From Paludibacteraceae bacterium (GTDB lineage Bacteria > Bacteroidota > Bacteroidia > Bacteroidales > Paludibacteraceae), in NCBI GenBank assembly GCA_017517845.1, contig JAFWXW010000005.1, positions 1 to 34,376 on the forward strand: DNA of 34,376 nucleotides, written 5' to 3'. Position 1 is the stretch's first letter. Each line of letters begins with the position of its first letter. This document shows positions 15,944 through 23,891 of this stretch, piece by piece. A program made the position numbers and the translations under genes. The notes below the pieces were generated by a model that saw nothing but the letters and a program-made list of their open reading frames with translations, was not told the DNA's origin and did no database searches.

Positions 15944-17173
15944 TAAAACCAGAATTAGATATACATAAGTGCAGAAACCCACAGTGGTCACTCCTCCATC
16001 TATAACTTCTGATAAAAGCTGAACAAAGATTATTATAAAAATAAGATTTAGAGTCAATGACCCTCTAACTGCCATTATTATGGATATAAATAATGCCATA
16101 ATAGCAAATAGCCCTATAATTCCATATTCTTGCCAAGACTGCATAATTTGATTATGTGGGTGCATTCCATAAACTTTATCTTGTCTTAGGTTCATTAATA
16201 GAAATTGTTCTGTTCTGATAAGGTCTTCATTATTTAATAATATCTCTTTAAATTGAGCTGCATTAGTACTTGCCCCCACCCCAAAAATAGGAGATTGTTT
16301 TATCCTGTTTATACCTTCCTCCCAAATAAATTCCCTAGGATTGCCTTTTTCTAATGCAGAAATTCTAAACTCAGTTTTCTCTGAGATTGTAAGATAAAAA
16401 ACTGAAACAAAAGAAATAACTAGTCCTATTAACAAAGGTATAAGTAACTTTCTGTTTGAAATAATAGCACGTAATATTATACAACCTAGAACAATAGTGG
16501 CATTTAACATTCCTACCCTACCTTCTGAAGCCATTACCATTGTATAGTATAGGATTATCATAAGCACAGAAAAACCCTTCTCCAGATTTGATTTAGATAT
16601 AGTAAATAATTTAGCAAACAATGCCATTCCCACACCTAAGAATATGTTTATGGTCATGTGCTTACAAAGATTTAATCCTCTTAGCGACCTCACTACAGCT
16701 AATTTCTCATTAATTGTAGTAAGATTGTCATACCAATCTGGAATAATCAAATATAATGAAATGAGAAGTACAATAACAGATATTATGGTAGAATATGCAA
16801 AATATCTCACCTTAAACTTATCAGAAACACCTAGTAACCCTACTATCCCGAAACCTAAAAAGGCCAAACGATATTCATATAGTGTGGATAAGTATTGAGG
16901 TTGCTGCTCAAAGAAGCTAAATATAAATAACAGAACTATTTGTAAAAGCAAGAAAAAAGAAACTATCCTAGAAGAATTAATCTTAAAACCTTTTTTCCAT
17001 CTTTCACTAGAGACATAATCTATGACAAATGATACAAAGAAAAAGATTAGCCCATATTGGGTAAATCTAGAATAATAAAATGGTATGGAACAAAATAAAA
17101 CCAGCGTGCAGATTATATGAAAATAACTGCACACTGATTGGATATTTGACTTGTTTATACTCATACTACGCAT
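15869..17173 (-). CDS. O-antigen ligase / polymerase family membrane protein
   Basis: Probable periplasmic-face enzyme that joins or polymerises glycan on a lipid carrier (Wzy/WaaL superfamily). About ten to twelve membrane segments flank a long periplasmic loop with FGVGASTNAAQF and MHPHNQIMQSWQEYGIIGL, the Wzy_C signature with the conserved histidines. The start is uncertain: ATG at 17173 overlaps the gyrB stop by 8 bp, while ATG at 17164 lies 1 bp past it. It is coupled to gyrB rather than to the glycosyltransferases, with which it overlaps tail-to-tail. Ligase and polymerase cannot be separated from sequence alone. Confidence 0.85.
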   Translation of the reverse strand: MRSMSINKSNIQSVCSYFHIICTLVLFCSIPFYYSRFTQYGLIFFFVSFVIDYVSSERWKKGFKINSSRIVSFFLLLQIVLLFIFSFFEQQPQYLSTLYEYRLAFLGFGIVGLLGVSDKFKVRYFAYSTIISVIVLLISLYLIIPDWYDNLTTINEKLAVVRSLRGLNLCKHMTINIFLGVGMALFAKLFTISKSNLEKGFSVLMIILYYTMVMASEGRVGMLNATIVLGCIILRAIISNRKLLIPLLIGLVISFVSVFYLTISEKTEFRISALEKGNPREFIWEEGINRIKQSPIFGVGASTNAAQFKEILLNNEDLIRTEQFLLMNLRQDKVYGMHPHNQIMQSWQEYGIIGLFAIMALFISIIMAVRGSLTLNLIFIIIFVQLLSEVIDGGVTTVGFCTYVYLILVLLASNEMGKEKICSPKWISRSPSNA

Positions 17174-19133
17174 CTATACGTGCATAAGTAGCATTCTTTT
17201 CTATAAATTCACGACGAGGAGCCACATCGTCACCCATAAGCATAGAGAAGATACGGTCTGCACTCATAGCATTTTCTATAGTTACTTGACGAAGTGTTCT
17301 GTTTTGCTTATCCATAGTGGTTTCTTTAAGCTGAGCAGCGTTCATTTCACCAAGACCTTTGTAACGTTGCACGTGGATACCACTTTCTGTACCATTATTA
17401 CCATATTTTTCTATGAAGGCAAGACGTTGTTGCTCATTCCAACAATATTCTTCTACTTTACCTTTTTTACACAAGTATAGTGGAGGAGTTGCGATATAAA
17501 CGTGACCACCTTCTATAAGTTCTTTCATATAACGGAAGAAGAAGGTAAGGATAAGTGTTGCAATGTGGCTACCATCCACATCGGCATCGGTCATGATAAT
17601 AACCTTGTGGTAACGAAGCTTTTCTAGGTTTAGAGCCTTTGAGTCATCTGCTGTACCAATGGTTACACCTAATGCGGTGTAGATATTCTTGATTTCTTGA
17701 CTATCAAACACTTTGTGTGTCATAGCTTTTTCCACATTAAGGATTTTACCACGTAGTGGAAGAATAGCTTGAGTAACACGGTCACGACCTTGTTTTGCTG
17801 TACCACCTGCAGAGTCACCTTCGACTAAGAATAATTCACATTCAGAAGGGTCTTTACTAGAGCAGTCGAATAGTTTACCAGGAAGCCCAAAACCAGAAAG
17901 TGGACTAGCACGTTGAACTAGTTTACGAGCATTCTGAGCTGCTTTACGAGCTGTAGCAGCAAGAACTACTTTCTCTACAATAAGTTTAGCTTCTTTTGGA
18001 TTTTCTTCTAGGAAGTTACCAAGTGCTTCGCTAACAGCCATATCCACAGAACCCATAACTTCGTTGTTACCAAGTTTAGTTTTGGTTTGACCCTCAAATT
18101 GTGGTTCTGCCACTTTGATAGAAACTATAGCTGTAAGACCTTCACGGAAGTCATCACCATTTAGTTCTATTTTGGCTTTTTCAAGTTTGTCTAGTAGTTT
18201 GTTTTCTTCTGCATATTTCTTAAGTGTACGTGTTAAACCACGACGGAAACCAGCCAAGTGAGTACCACCTTCTATGGTGTTGATATTGTTCACGTATGAG
18301 TGAACATTTTCACCATATGAAGTATTATAAGTCATGGCTATTTCTACTGGTGTTTCATATTTATCTGTCTGAATATGAATTACATCATTTAGAAGTTTTT
18401 CACGAGACTCATCTACATAAAGAACAAATTCTTTAAGACCATCTTTTGAGTAATATGTTTCTTGTATTGGTTCTTCGCCTTCTGCAACACGCTTGTCGGT
18501 AAGAGTTAATCTAATACCTGCATTAAGGTATGCCAACTCTCTAAGGCGTGCAGAAAGAATATCAAATTTGTATTCTGTAGTAGTGAAAATAGAACCATCT
18601 GGCTTGAATGTAACTGTGGTACCTGTTTTGTCACTCACACCTATTTCTTTGACAGGAGCAAATGGTTTACCCACAGAATATTCTTGCATATAAATTTTTC
18701 CATTTCTGTGAACCTCAGCTCTAAGGTATGTAGAAAGGGCATTCACACAAGATACACCCACACCATGAAGACCACCAGATACCTTGTAACTATCTTTGTT
18801 AAACTTACCACCAGCATGAAGCACTGTTAATACCACTTCCAACGCAGACTTACCTTCTTTCTCATGCATATCCACAGGAATACCACGTCCATCATCTGTA
18901 ACAGTTATAGAATTATCTTCATTGATGGTAACATCTATATTCTTACAATATCCAGCCATCGCCTCGTCTATAGAGTTGTCCACCACCTCATATACCAAGT
19001 GATGCAGACCCTTCTGACTAATATCACCAATATACATAGCAGGACGTTTTCTAACTGCCTCTAAGCCCTCTAGAACAGTGATACTTGAAGCACCATAATC
19101 TTGATTTTGTTGGATTTTTTCTACTTCTTCCAT
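17166..19133 (-). CDS. gyrB: DNA gyrase subunit B
   Basis: ATPase subunit of DNA gyrase, introducing negative supercoils with GyrA. The GHKL domain shows NSIDEAMAG, DDGRGIPV and GGLHGVGVS. The TOPRIM domain shows EGDSAGG (about 436-442), PLRGKILNVEKA and DADVDGSH (about 517). The tail QRYKGLGEMN and MGDDVAPRREFIE mark GyrB rather than ParE. At 655 residues it lacks the long insert found in enterobacterial GyrB, as usual for Bacteroidetes. A 14-bp perfect inverted repeat lies at its promoter. The O-antigen ligase gene starts at its stop codon. Confidence 0.98.
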   Translation of the reverse strand: MEEVEKIQQNQDYGASSITVLEGLEAVRKRPAMYIGDISQKGLHHLVYEVVDNSIDEAMAGYCKNIDVTINEDNSITVTDDGRGIPVDMHEKEGKSALEVVLTVLHAGGKFNKDSYKVSGGLHGVGVSCVNALSTYLRAEVHRNGKIYMQEYSVGKPFAPVKEIGVSDKTGTTVTFKPDGSIFTTTEYKFDILSARLRELAYLNAGIRLTLTDKRVAEGEEPIQETYYSKDGLKEFVLYVDESREKLLNDVIHIQTDKYETPVEIAMTYNTSYGENVHSYVNNINTIEGGTHLAGFRRGLTRTLKKYAEENKLLDKLEKAKIELNGDDFREGLTAIVSIKVAEPQFEGQTKTKLGNNEVMGSVDMAVSEALGNFLEENPKEAKLIVEKVVLAATARKAAQNARKLVQRASPLSGFGLPGKLFDCSSKDPSECELFLVEGDSAGGTAKQGRDRVTQAILPLRGKILNVEKAMTHKVFDSQEIKNIYTALGVTIGTADDSKALNLEKLRYHKVIIMTDADVDGSHIATLILTFFFRYMKELIEGGHVYIATPPLYLCKKGKVEEYCWNEQQRLAFIEKYGNNGTESGIHVQRYKGLGEMNAAQLKETTMDKQNRTLRQVTIENAMSADRIFSMLMGDDVAPRREFIEKNATYARIDA

Positions 19134-19160
19134 ATATTGTTTTTTATGTTTTTCTATAAA

Positions 19161-19202
19161 ATATTTGTCCTTTGATTTCTATAAAACCAAAGGACAAATA
19201 TA
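19161..19202 (-). promoter_or_regulatory. Palindromic gyrB promoter region
   Basis: ATATTTGTCCTTTG (19161-19174) and CAAAGGACAAATAT (19188-19201) are perfect 14-bp inverted arms. The minus-strand -7 box TATATTTG (19202-19195) is built into the outer arm. Transcription would start inside the palindrome, so it is more likely an operator or DNA structure than an RNA hairpin. It could alternatively end the upstream gene. Confidence 0.5.
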
Positions 19203-19244
19203 ATAAAAATAACTGAAAAACTTTTATTTTTAATTCTAATTTTT

Positions 19245-19979
19245 TCACTCAAAATCTTCGTCTCCAGAGACTGGAATTCCTAGTTTCTGCTTCTCCTTTC
19301 TACGAAGATAATACACTATACCAAACTCTTTTGATTTTTCTTGCATCGCTTCTGTTCCCAATTCTGCAAAATGACCTTCTATTTGGTTCCAAAGGTCTAG
19401 AATTATTTGGTCTGCCTTGGTACGAAGACTTTGAATATTATCCAAAAATCTACTCGAAGTTTTTTGTGAAACCTTTTTTCCTTGATATGCCTCTGCAAAA
19501 AGTTCATAGTGAACTTTTACTTTACCAATAGAAGGATTATAGATAGCACTACCAGGACTACTCATGGTACGTTCTGTTTCTCCATCTATTATATTTTTAC
19601 CCCATTCTAGAAGAAGTGCTTCTGTACTTAAATCTGGTACAGTATAGTTGTCTGGAAGAAGTTTGTACATCAACTTCTTTTCTGGTTTAATCTCATTTCT
19701 AAGACATGACAAATTTAGCACCTGAATAAAGTGAGAAACATACATTCTAGCATTTTTAACCAATTGCTGATACTTAGAACTCTTCTCACTCTGCATAGAA
19801 ACTGACATTTTATACTCAGAAATAGCTCTCTCAAACTGAGGTATAAAAGAGTTTATCTCTATCATAGTTTTTGTAGAGAAAGGAGACGCAGCAGATCCTA
19901 ATTCTTCAAACTTTGACTTTGCCACTTTCATGGCACGAAGTCTCGCTGCATCTGTATTAGGTAAGCGACGATATGGCAT
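19245..19979 (-). CDS. Conserved Bacteroidetes protein of unknown function
   Basis: I recall similar proteins starting MPYRRLPNTDAAR in Bacteroidales but know no function. The 244 residues are charged, mostly helical by eye, with no signal peptide, no membrane segment and no enzyme motif. A central SSPGSAIYNPSIGKV stretch and the C-terminal YYLRRKEKQKLG may be structural landmarks. It lies between the terminator after the prenyl synthase gene (20009-20045) and the gyrB promoter, so it is probably its own transcription unit, but no clear -7 box is seen. Confidence 0.75.
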   Translation of the reverse strand: MPYRRLPNTDAARLRAMKVAKSKFEELGSAASPFSTKTMIEINSFIPQFERAISEYKMSVSMQSEKSSKYQQLVKNARMYVSHFIQVLNLSCLRNEIKPEKKLMYKLLPDNYTVPDLSTEALLLEWGKNIIDGETERTMSSPGSAIYNPSIGKVKVHYELFAEAYQGKKVSQKTSSRFLDNIQSLRTKADQIILDLWNQIEGHFAELGTEAMQEKSKEFGIVYYLRRKEKQKLGIPVSGDEDFE

Positions 19980-20008
19980 AATCTTTGATTTTTAAGGATA
20001 TTCGCCAT

Positions 20009-20045
20009 AAAAATAGGGAGATTTTTTGAAAATCCCCCTATTTTT
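20009..20045 (-). terminator. Strong terminator after the prenyl synthase gene
   Basis: Arms 20009-20025 and 20029-20045 pair over 17 positions with one mismatch; the loop is only three bases. T-rich outer arms follow in both directions. It separates ddl-prenyl synthase from the unknown gene at 19245-19979. Confidence 0.8.
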
Positions 20046-20060
20046 CAACAAAAATTTTAA

Positions 20061-21041
20061 TTATTTTTTTCGTCCCATTAAATGATAGGCCAAATTTATC
20101 AATATATCTTTCTTATATTCAGGAAGTTGCAACTGTTTTGCACAAACGACTGATTTTTCAAAGAAATCTTGAATCGCCTCTTCGCAACGCTTATCAGAAC
20201 CTGTCTTTCTATAAATATCTAGCACTGCTTGTATCTTGGCTTTTTCATCATTTACATTATTTGTTCCTAACCAATTTTTAAGATTTAGGGCTGTTTCTTC
20301 ATCAGCAGTTTCCAAAGCATTGATTAAAAGATACGTCTTTTTATTACACTTAATATCTCCGCCTATTTGTTTTCCAAATTCTTTTGGGTCACCAAATGCA
20401 TCTAGATAATCATCTCTCAATTGAAATGCCAACCCCAAGTTTATTCCGTAATTATATAAAAGGTCTGAATCTGTAGATGGTGCACCACCTATTATAGCCC
20501 CTATCTCCAAACTGGTTGCTAATAAAACAGCTGTTTTAAGGCGAATCATTTCTATGTATTCATCTACAGAAACTGCCTCTCTTGTTTCAAAAGACATATC
20601 TAATTGTTGCCCTTTACAAACCTCTAATGCCACCTTTGAGAATAGTGTCATTATATTGCTTAAAAGATGACCTTCTACCTGTGCTACGTGTTGATATGCA
20701 CATATAAGCATGGCATCACCAGAAAGAATAGCAGCATTATCATTCCATTTTTTATGAACTGTAGCTTGTCCTCTTCTGGTATCTGCTCTATCCATAATAT
20801 CATCATGCAAAAGAGTGAAATTGTGGAAAATCTCTAGACCCAATGCCGCTGGAATAGCCTTTTCTGCATCTTCTGAATAAAATTCACATGCCAGAGTACA
20901 TAATGCTGGTCTAATTCTCTTACCCCCTAAACTAAGAACATAATCTATTGGGTCATATAAAGATTGTGGATTACCTTTCCAACTAATCTTGGATAGAGCT
21001 TTTTCTATTAAAGCTATTTGCTCTTTAACCTTTGGTTCCAT
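20061..21041 (-). CDS. Short-chain polyprenyl diphosphate synthase
   Basis: Makes farnesyl or geranylgeranyl diphosphate from DMAPP and IPP. The aspartate-rich motifs are DDIMD (80-84) and DDYLD (210-214). GGKRIRP (39-45) is the usual IPP-binding region. Phe75, five residues before the first motif, is a bulky chain-length stop and points to a C15-C20 product; the family's trans-synthases use this position for product size. Length 326. It starts 6 bp after ddl and forms an operon with it. Its product would feed both undecaprenyl phosphate and the long-chain enzyme at 10459-11421. Confidence 0.9.
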   Translation of the reverse strand: MEPKVKEQIALIEKALSKISWKGNPQSLYDPIDYVLSLGGKRIRPALCTLACEFYSEDAEKAIPAALGLEIFHNFTLLHDDIMDRADTRRGQATVHKKWNDNAAILSGDAMLICAYQHVAQVEGHLLSNIMTLFSKVALEVCKGQQLDMSFETREAVSVDEYIEMIRLKTAVLLATSLEIGAIIGGAPSTDSDLLYNYGINLGLAFQLRDDYLDAFGDPKEFGKQIGGDIKCNKKTYLLINALETADEETALNLKNWLGTNNVNDEKAKIQAVLDIYRKTGSDKRCEEAIQDFFEKSVVCAKQLQLPEYKKDILINLAYHLMGRKK

Positions 21042-21047
21042 AGTATC

Positions 21048-22022
21048 TTAATTTAATTTGTTTTCTATAATATCAGTCATTACATCTTTTATATCTAGAC
21101 CTGCAGCACGCACTTGTTGTGGTATAAAACTAGTAGGTGTCATTCCTGGAGTGGTGTTTGCTTCTAAAACATGAGGAACACCATCTTCTGTAATGATATA
21201 ATCAATACGAACAATGCCCTTACAGCCCAAAATATCATAATATTTTTTTGTTTCCTCTTGAACTCTTTTTGTCAGTTCATCTGAAATACGAGCAGGAGTA
21301 ATTTCTTTTACTTGACCATTATATTTTGCATCATAATCGAAAAATTCATTTTCAGAAACCACCTCTGTAATAGGGAACACAACAGTTTTTTCATGAGTCT
21401 TATACATACCACAAGTAATCTCAGTCCCTTTCAAAAAAGACTCTATAATCACATCACCACCCTCTGCAAATGCCTTATTTATGGCAGGAAGGATTTGTGA
21501 CTCTTCTTTTACTTTGGTCACCCCAAAACTACTTCCACCCACATTTGATTTAATGAAACAAGGTAATCCCAATTTTTCTACCACATCTTTTGGCTCTACA
21601 TTCATTCCAGGACTAACAAGCAATGATTGAGCCACTTTTGCTCCAAAGTTTTTTAAATATTGGTTACAAGCAAATTTATTAAAACTAAGGGCCGCTGCCA
21701 ATACTCCACAACAAGAATATTTAAGACCAATTAGATCAAAATAACCTTGAAGAATACCATTCTCACCTGGAGTACCATGAATGGTTATATAAGCAAAATC
21801 AAATCTTTGTTTTTCGCCATCTATAGTATATGAAAAATCATTTTTATCTATAGTGTATGATTTATTATCAGACACTTTGGCAAGCCATTCATCACCTATA
21901 ATGGTAACTATAGTGGTTTTATATTTAGTTTCATCTATAAAAGATTTTATCCCCTTTGCACTTTTTAGTGACACTTCCACCTCAGAAGAATCACCACCAG
22001 CTACGATTGCTATATGTTTCAT
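21048..22022 (-). CDS. ddl: D-alanine--D-alanine ligase
   Basis: Joins two D-alanines with ATP for peptidoglycan precursors. The 324 residues show the N-terminal IAIVAGGDSSEVEVSL, the HGTPGENG motif, KSNVGGSSFGV in the ATP-grasp domain and the C-terminal EANTTPGMTPTS. In the omega loop, DYDAKY keeps the lysine and tyrosine (Lys215-Tyr216 in E. coli DdlB) associated with D-Ala rather than D-Lac as second substrate. It has its own -7 box right after the inverted repeat that follows the CPBP gene. Confidence 0.96.
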   Translation of the reverse strand: MKHIAIVAGGDSSEVEVSLKSAKGIKSFIDETKYKTTIVTIIGDEWLAKVSDNKSYTIDKNDFSYTIDGEKQRFDFAYITIHGTPGENGILQGYFDLIGLKYSCCGVLAAALSFNKFACNQYLKNFGAKVAQSLLVSPGMNVEPKDVVEKLGLPCFIKSNVGGSSFGVTKVKEESQILPAINKAFAEGGDVIIESFLKGTEITCGMYKTHEKTVVFPITEVVSENEFFDYDAKYNGQVKEITPARISDELTKRVQEETKKYYDILGCKGIVRIDYIITEDGVPHVLEANTTPGMTPTSFIPQQVRAAGLDIKDVMTDIIENKLN

Positions 22023-22045
22023 TGTTTTCTAATTTTTATTTTTTA

Positions 22046-22053
22046 CAAAAATA
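22046..22053 (-). promoter_or_regulatory. Putative -7 box of ddl
   Basis: Minus-strand TATTTTTG fits TAnnTTTG, 23 bp before the ddl start and 8 bp after the end of the TTAGGA inverted repeat. Confidence 0.5.
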
Positions 22054-22061
22054 TAAATTAA

Positions 22062-22125
22062 TTAGGAATGAGGAATTAGGAATGAGGAATTTTTTAACTC
22101 CTAACTCCTAACTCCTAATTCCTAA
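22062..22125 (-). terminator. Inverted TTAGGAAT-type repeat, probable terminator
   Basis: Two 30-nt arms (22062-22091 and 22096-22125), each built from TTAGGA-type octamers, pair over 28 positions counting G-T, with a 4-nt loop. It begins inside the 3' end of the CPBP gene and supplies its last codons and stop. It separates CPBP from ddl. Confidence 0.65.
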
Positions 22126-23010
22126 CTGTGAGTTGTTGTAATACAACTTGTAATACGAAAGTGCTACTACGAACACGCAACCTATAAGGAAAATGTAATC
22201 TTCAGAGGTGGTGTAGGTAGGAGCTACCGCCTCTACTTCTTTCATAATCTCCAACTTATTAGCACCCCAAGCTGTTATCACTGCCAATGAATTATTTACA
22301 CAATGAGCCACGATAGGAAGCCAAAGTGATTTTCCATAAACAAGTAAATAACCCAATGCCGCACCCAATACCATTCTAGGCAAGAATCCATAAAACTGAA
22401 AGTGAATAGCACTAAATATTATAGCTGCCACCCAAACTGCAATATGTGCATTTTTAAACCATTTTTCTAATTGGTTTTGTAAAACCCCTCTAAACAATAA
22501 TTCTTCACAAATGGCTGGAGTGATAGCCATTATCACTATGTTTATAATTAAATCTAGATATGAAGTACCAGACAGAAATCTCTCTTGAAGTTCTGCCGCA
22601 GCATCTTCTGCCTCACGCATCCATTGTTCCAAAGGTGCTAAAGCATCTGGAAAACTTATTCCTTGATTCCATTCATTAAGCACTCCAACTATAGGAAGCA
22701 GAGCCAATAATGCTATAATTCCATACAAATAATTTTTTCCACCACCCCACGAACTCATCATTAACTCCTCTTTGGGATTTTCAAATATAAGGTAAGCAAC
22801 AGACACTCCACCTACGATAAAAGTTATCACAGATGAAATAAACTGAACAGCTCTCTCTACATTCAAAGATGTAACATCTACCCCCGCTGCTTCAATTATC
22901 AAAGCCCAAATAACAGATGTAAGACATAATAAAAACAAAGGTATTAATAAAGTAACTAAGAGTTTTACCCAATTACTACTACCAGCAAATAATCCTTTTA
23001 TTTTAAACAT
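22108..23010 (-). CDS. CPBP family intramembrane metalloprotease
   Basis: Membrane protein of the CAAX protease/bacteriocin-processing (Abi) family. The three glutamate/histidine motifs are intact: EELLFR (Glu169, Glu170, Arg174), FSAIHF (His203) and HCVNN (His236, Asn240). About seven or eight membrane segments; 300 residues. The start overlaps the end of the LD-carboxypeptidase gene by 13 bp, so it is last in the gtrA-porX operon. The final residues SQLGIRS and stop are encoded by the dispersed TTAGGA repeat, so the original C-terminus may have differed. The substrate is unknown. Confidence 0.9.
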   Translation of the reverse strand: MFKIKGLFAGSSNWVKLLVTLLIPLFLLCLTSVIWALIIEAAGVDVTSLNVERAVQFISSVITFIVGGVSVAYLIFENPKEELMMSSWGGGKNYLYGIIALLALLPIVGVLNEWNQGISFPDALAPLEQWMREAEDAAAELQERFLSGTSYLDLIINIVIMAITPAICEELLFRGVLQNQLEKWFKNAHIAVWVAAIIFSAIHFQFYGFLPRMVLGAALGYLLVYGKSLWLPIVAHCVNNSLAVITAWGANKLEIMKEVEAVAPTYTTSEDYIFLIGCVFVVALSYYKLYYNNSQLGIRS

Positions 23011-23891
23011 TTCAATATTGATTTATTATTTAAAACCTCCAATTTATAATTTGCACCCAACATTAATGGTTGGTTAAAATCTACATGACCTGCAGGAAAA
23101 TTAAAACATACAGGAATATCATAGTCTTTTACTGCTTCTGCTATTACTCCATACGCTCCACCACAAAAACTATCATCATCGTCTATATCTGTAAATTGAC
23201 CTACGACAAGAGCTTTTATCTTTCCAAAAACTCCACCCAAACGTAAATTTTGTACCATTCTGTCTATATGATAAAGCCTTTCTGAAAGGTCTTCTATAAA
23301 CAATATTTTCCCTCTATAATCCAAATCAAATGGAGTTCCACGCAGTCCATAAAGTACAGAAAGATTGCCACCAACCAATTCTCCTTCCACCACTCCTTGT
23401 TTATTATATTCATTGGCAGTAGCCTCCAATTGCACAGACTTTCCAAATAACATATTTATCAAGTTTTCTAGACCATCTGCCTCTAGAGTGATATGTTTTG
23501 CCATAATGGAATGAATAGAAGCCACTCCTACCCCATTTAAGGCATTATGAAGAGCCGTAATGTCACTAAAACCCACCACCCATTTAGGGTTTTTCATCAG
23601 TGGAGAAAAATCTATCTTATCTATAATTCTAGCAAGTCCATATCCACCACGAGAACAGAAAATAGCCTTAACCTCTTCATTATTAATAGCCTCCTGTAGG
23701 TCTGTTATTCTCTCTTCGTCTGTACCAGCAAACCTTCCCTTTTTACATAAAGCATGATGCGCAACACCAACATCTAAACCATATGAAGTTAAAACATTGG
23801 TAAGTCCTTCCACCCATTTTGCCTCTATGCTACCAGATGGGGACAATATGACTACCTTATCTGATTGTTTTAAAAAATCTGGATATATCAT
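22998..23891 (-). CDS. S66 family LD-carboxypeptidase
   Basis: Serine peptidase that cleaves the L-lysine/DAP to D-alanine bond of murein tetrapeptides, usually cytoplasmic in recycling. The triad is visible: Ser109 in VVGFSD, Glu200 in LFIED and His269 in PAGHVDFNQP. The substrate-loop GGYGLARI (82-89) is present. No signal peptide is seen, so the cytoplasm is likely. Length 297 is normal. Its start overlaps the porX stop as ATGA, and its end overlaps the CPBP start. Placement beside porX is worth noting; a microcin C self-immunity role (MccF branch of the same family) is less likely. Confidence 0.92.
   Translation of the reverse strand: MIYPDFLKQSDKVVILSPSGSIEAKWVEGLTNVLTSYGLDVGVAHHALCKKGRFAGTDEERITDLQEAINNEEVKAIFCSRGGYGLARIIDKIDFSPLMKNPKWVVGFSDITALHNALNGVGVASIHSIMAKHITLEADGLENLINMLFGKSVQLEATANEYNKQGVVEGELVGGNLSVLYGLRGTPFDLDYRGKILFIEDLSERLYHIDRMVQNLRLGGVFGKIKALVVGQFTDIDDDDSFCGGAYGVIAEAVKDYDIPVCFNFPAGHVDFNQPLMLGANYKLEVLNNKSILKCLK

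Noticed and set aside
17166-19133. ParE instead of GyrB
   Set aside because: The C-terminal QRYKGLGEMN and MGDDVAPRREFIE and the short TOPRIM context fit GyrB.
21048-22022. D-Ala-D-Lac (vancomycin resistance-type) ligase
   Set aside because: The omega loop keeps Lys-Tyr (DAKY), the D-Ala-D-Ala type.
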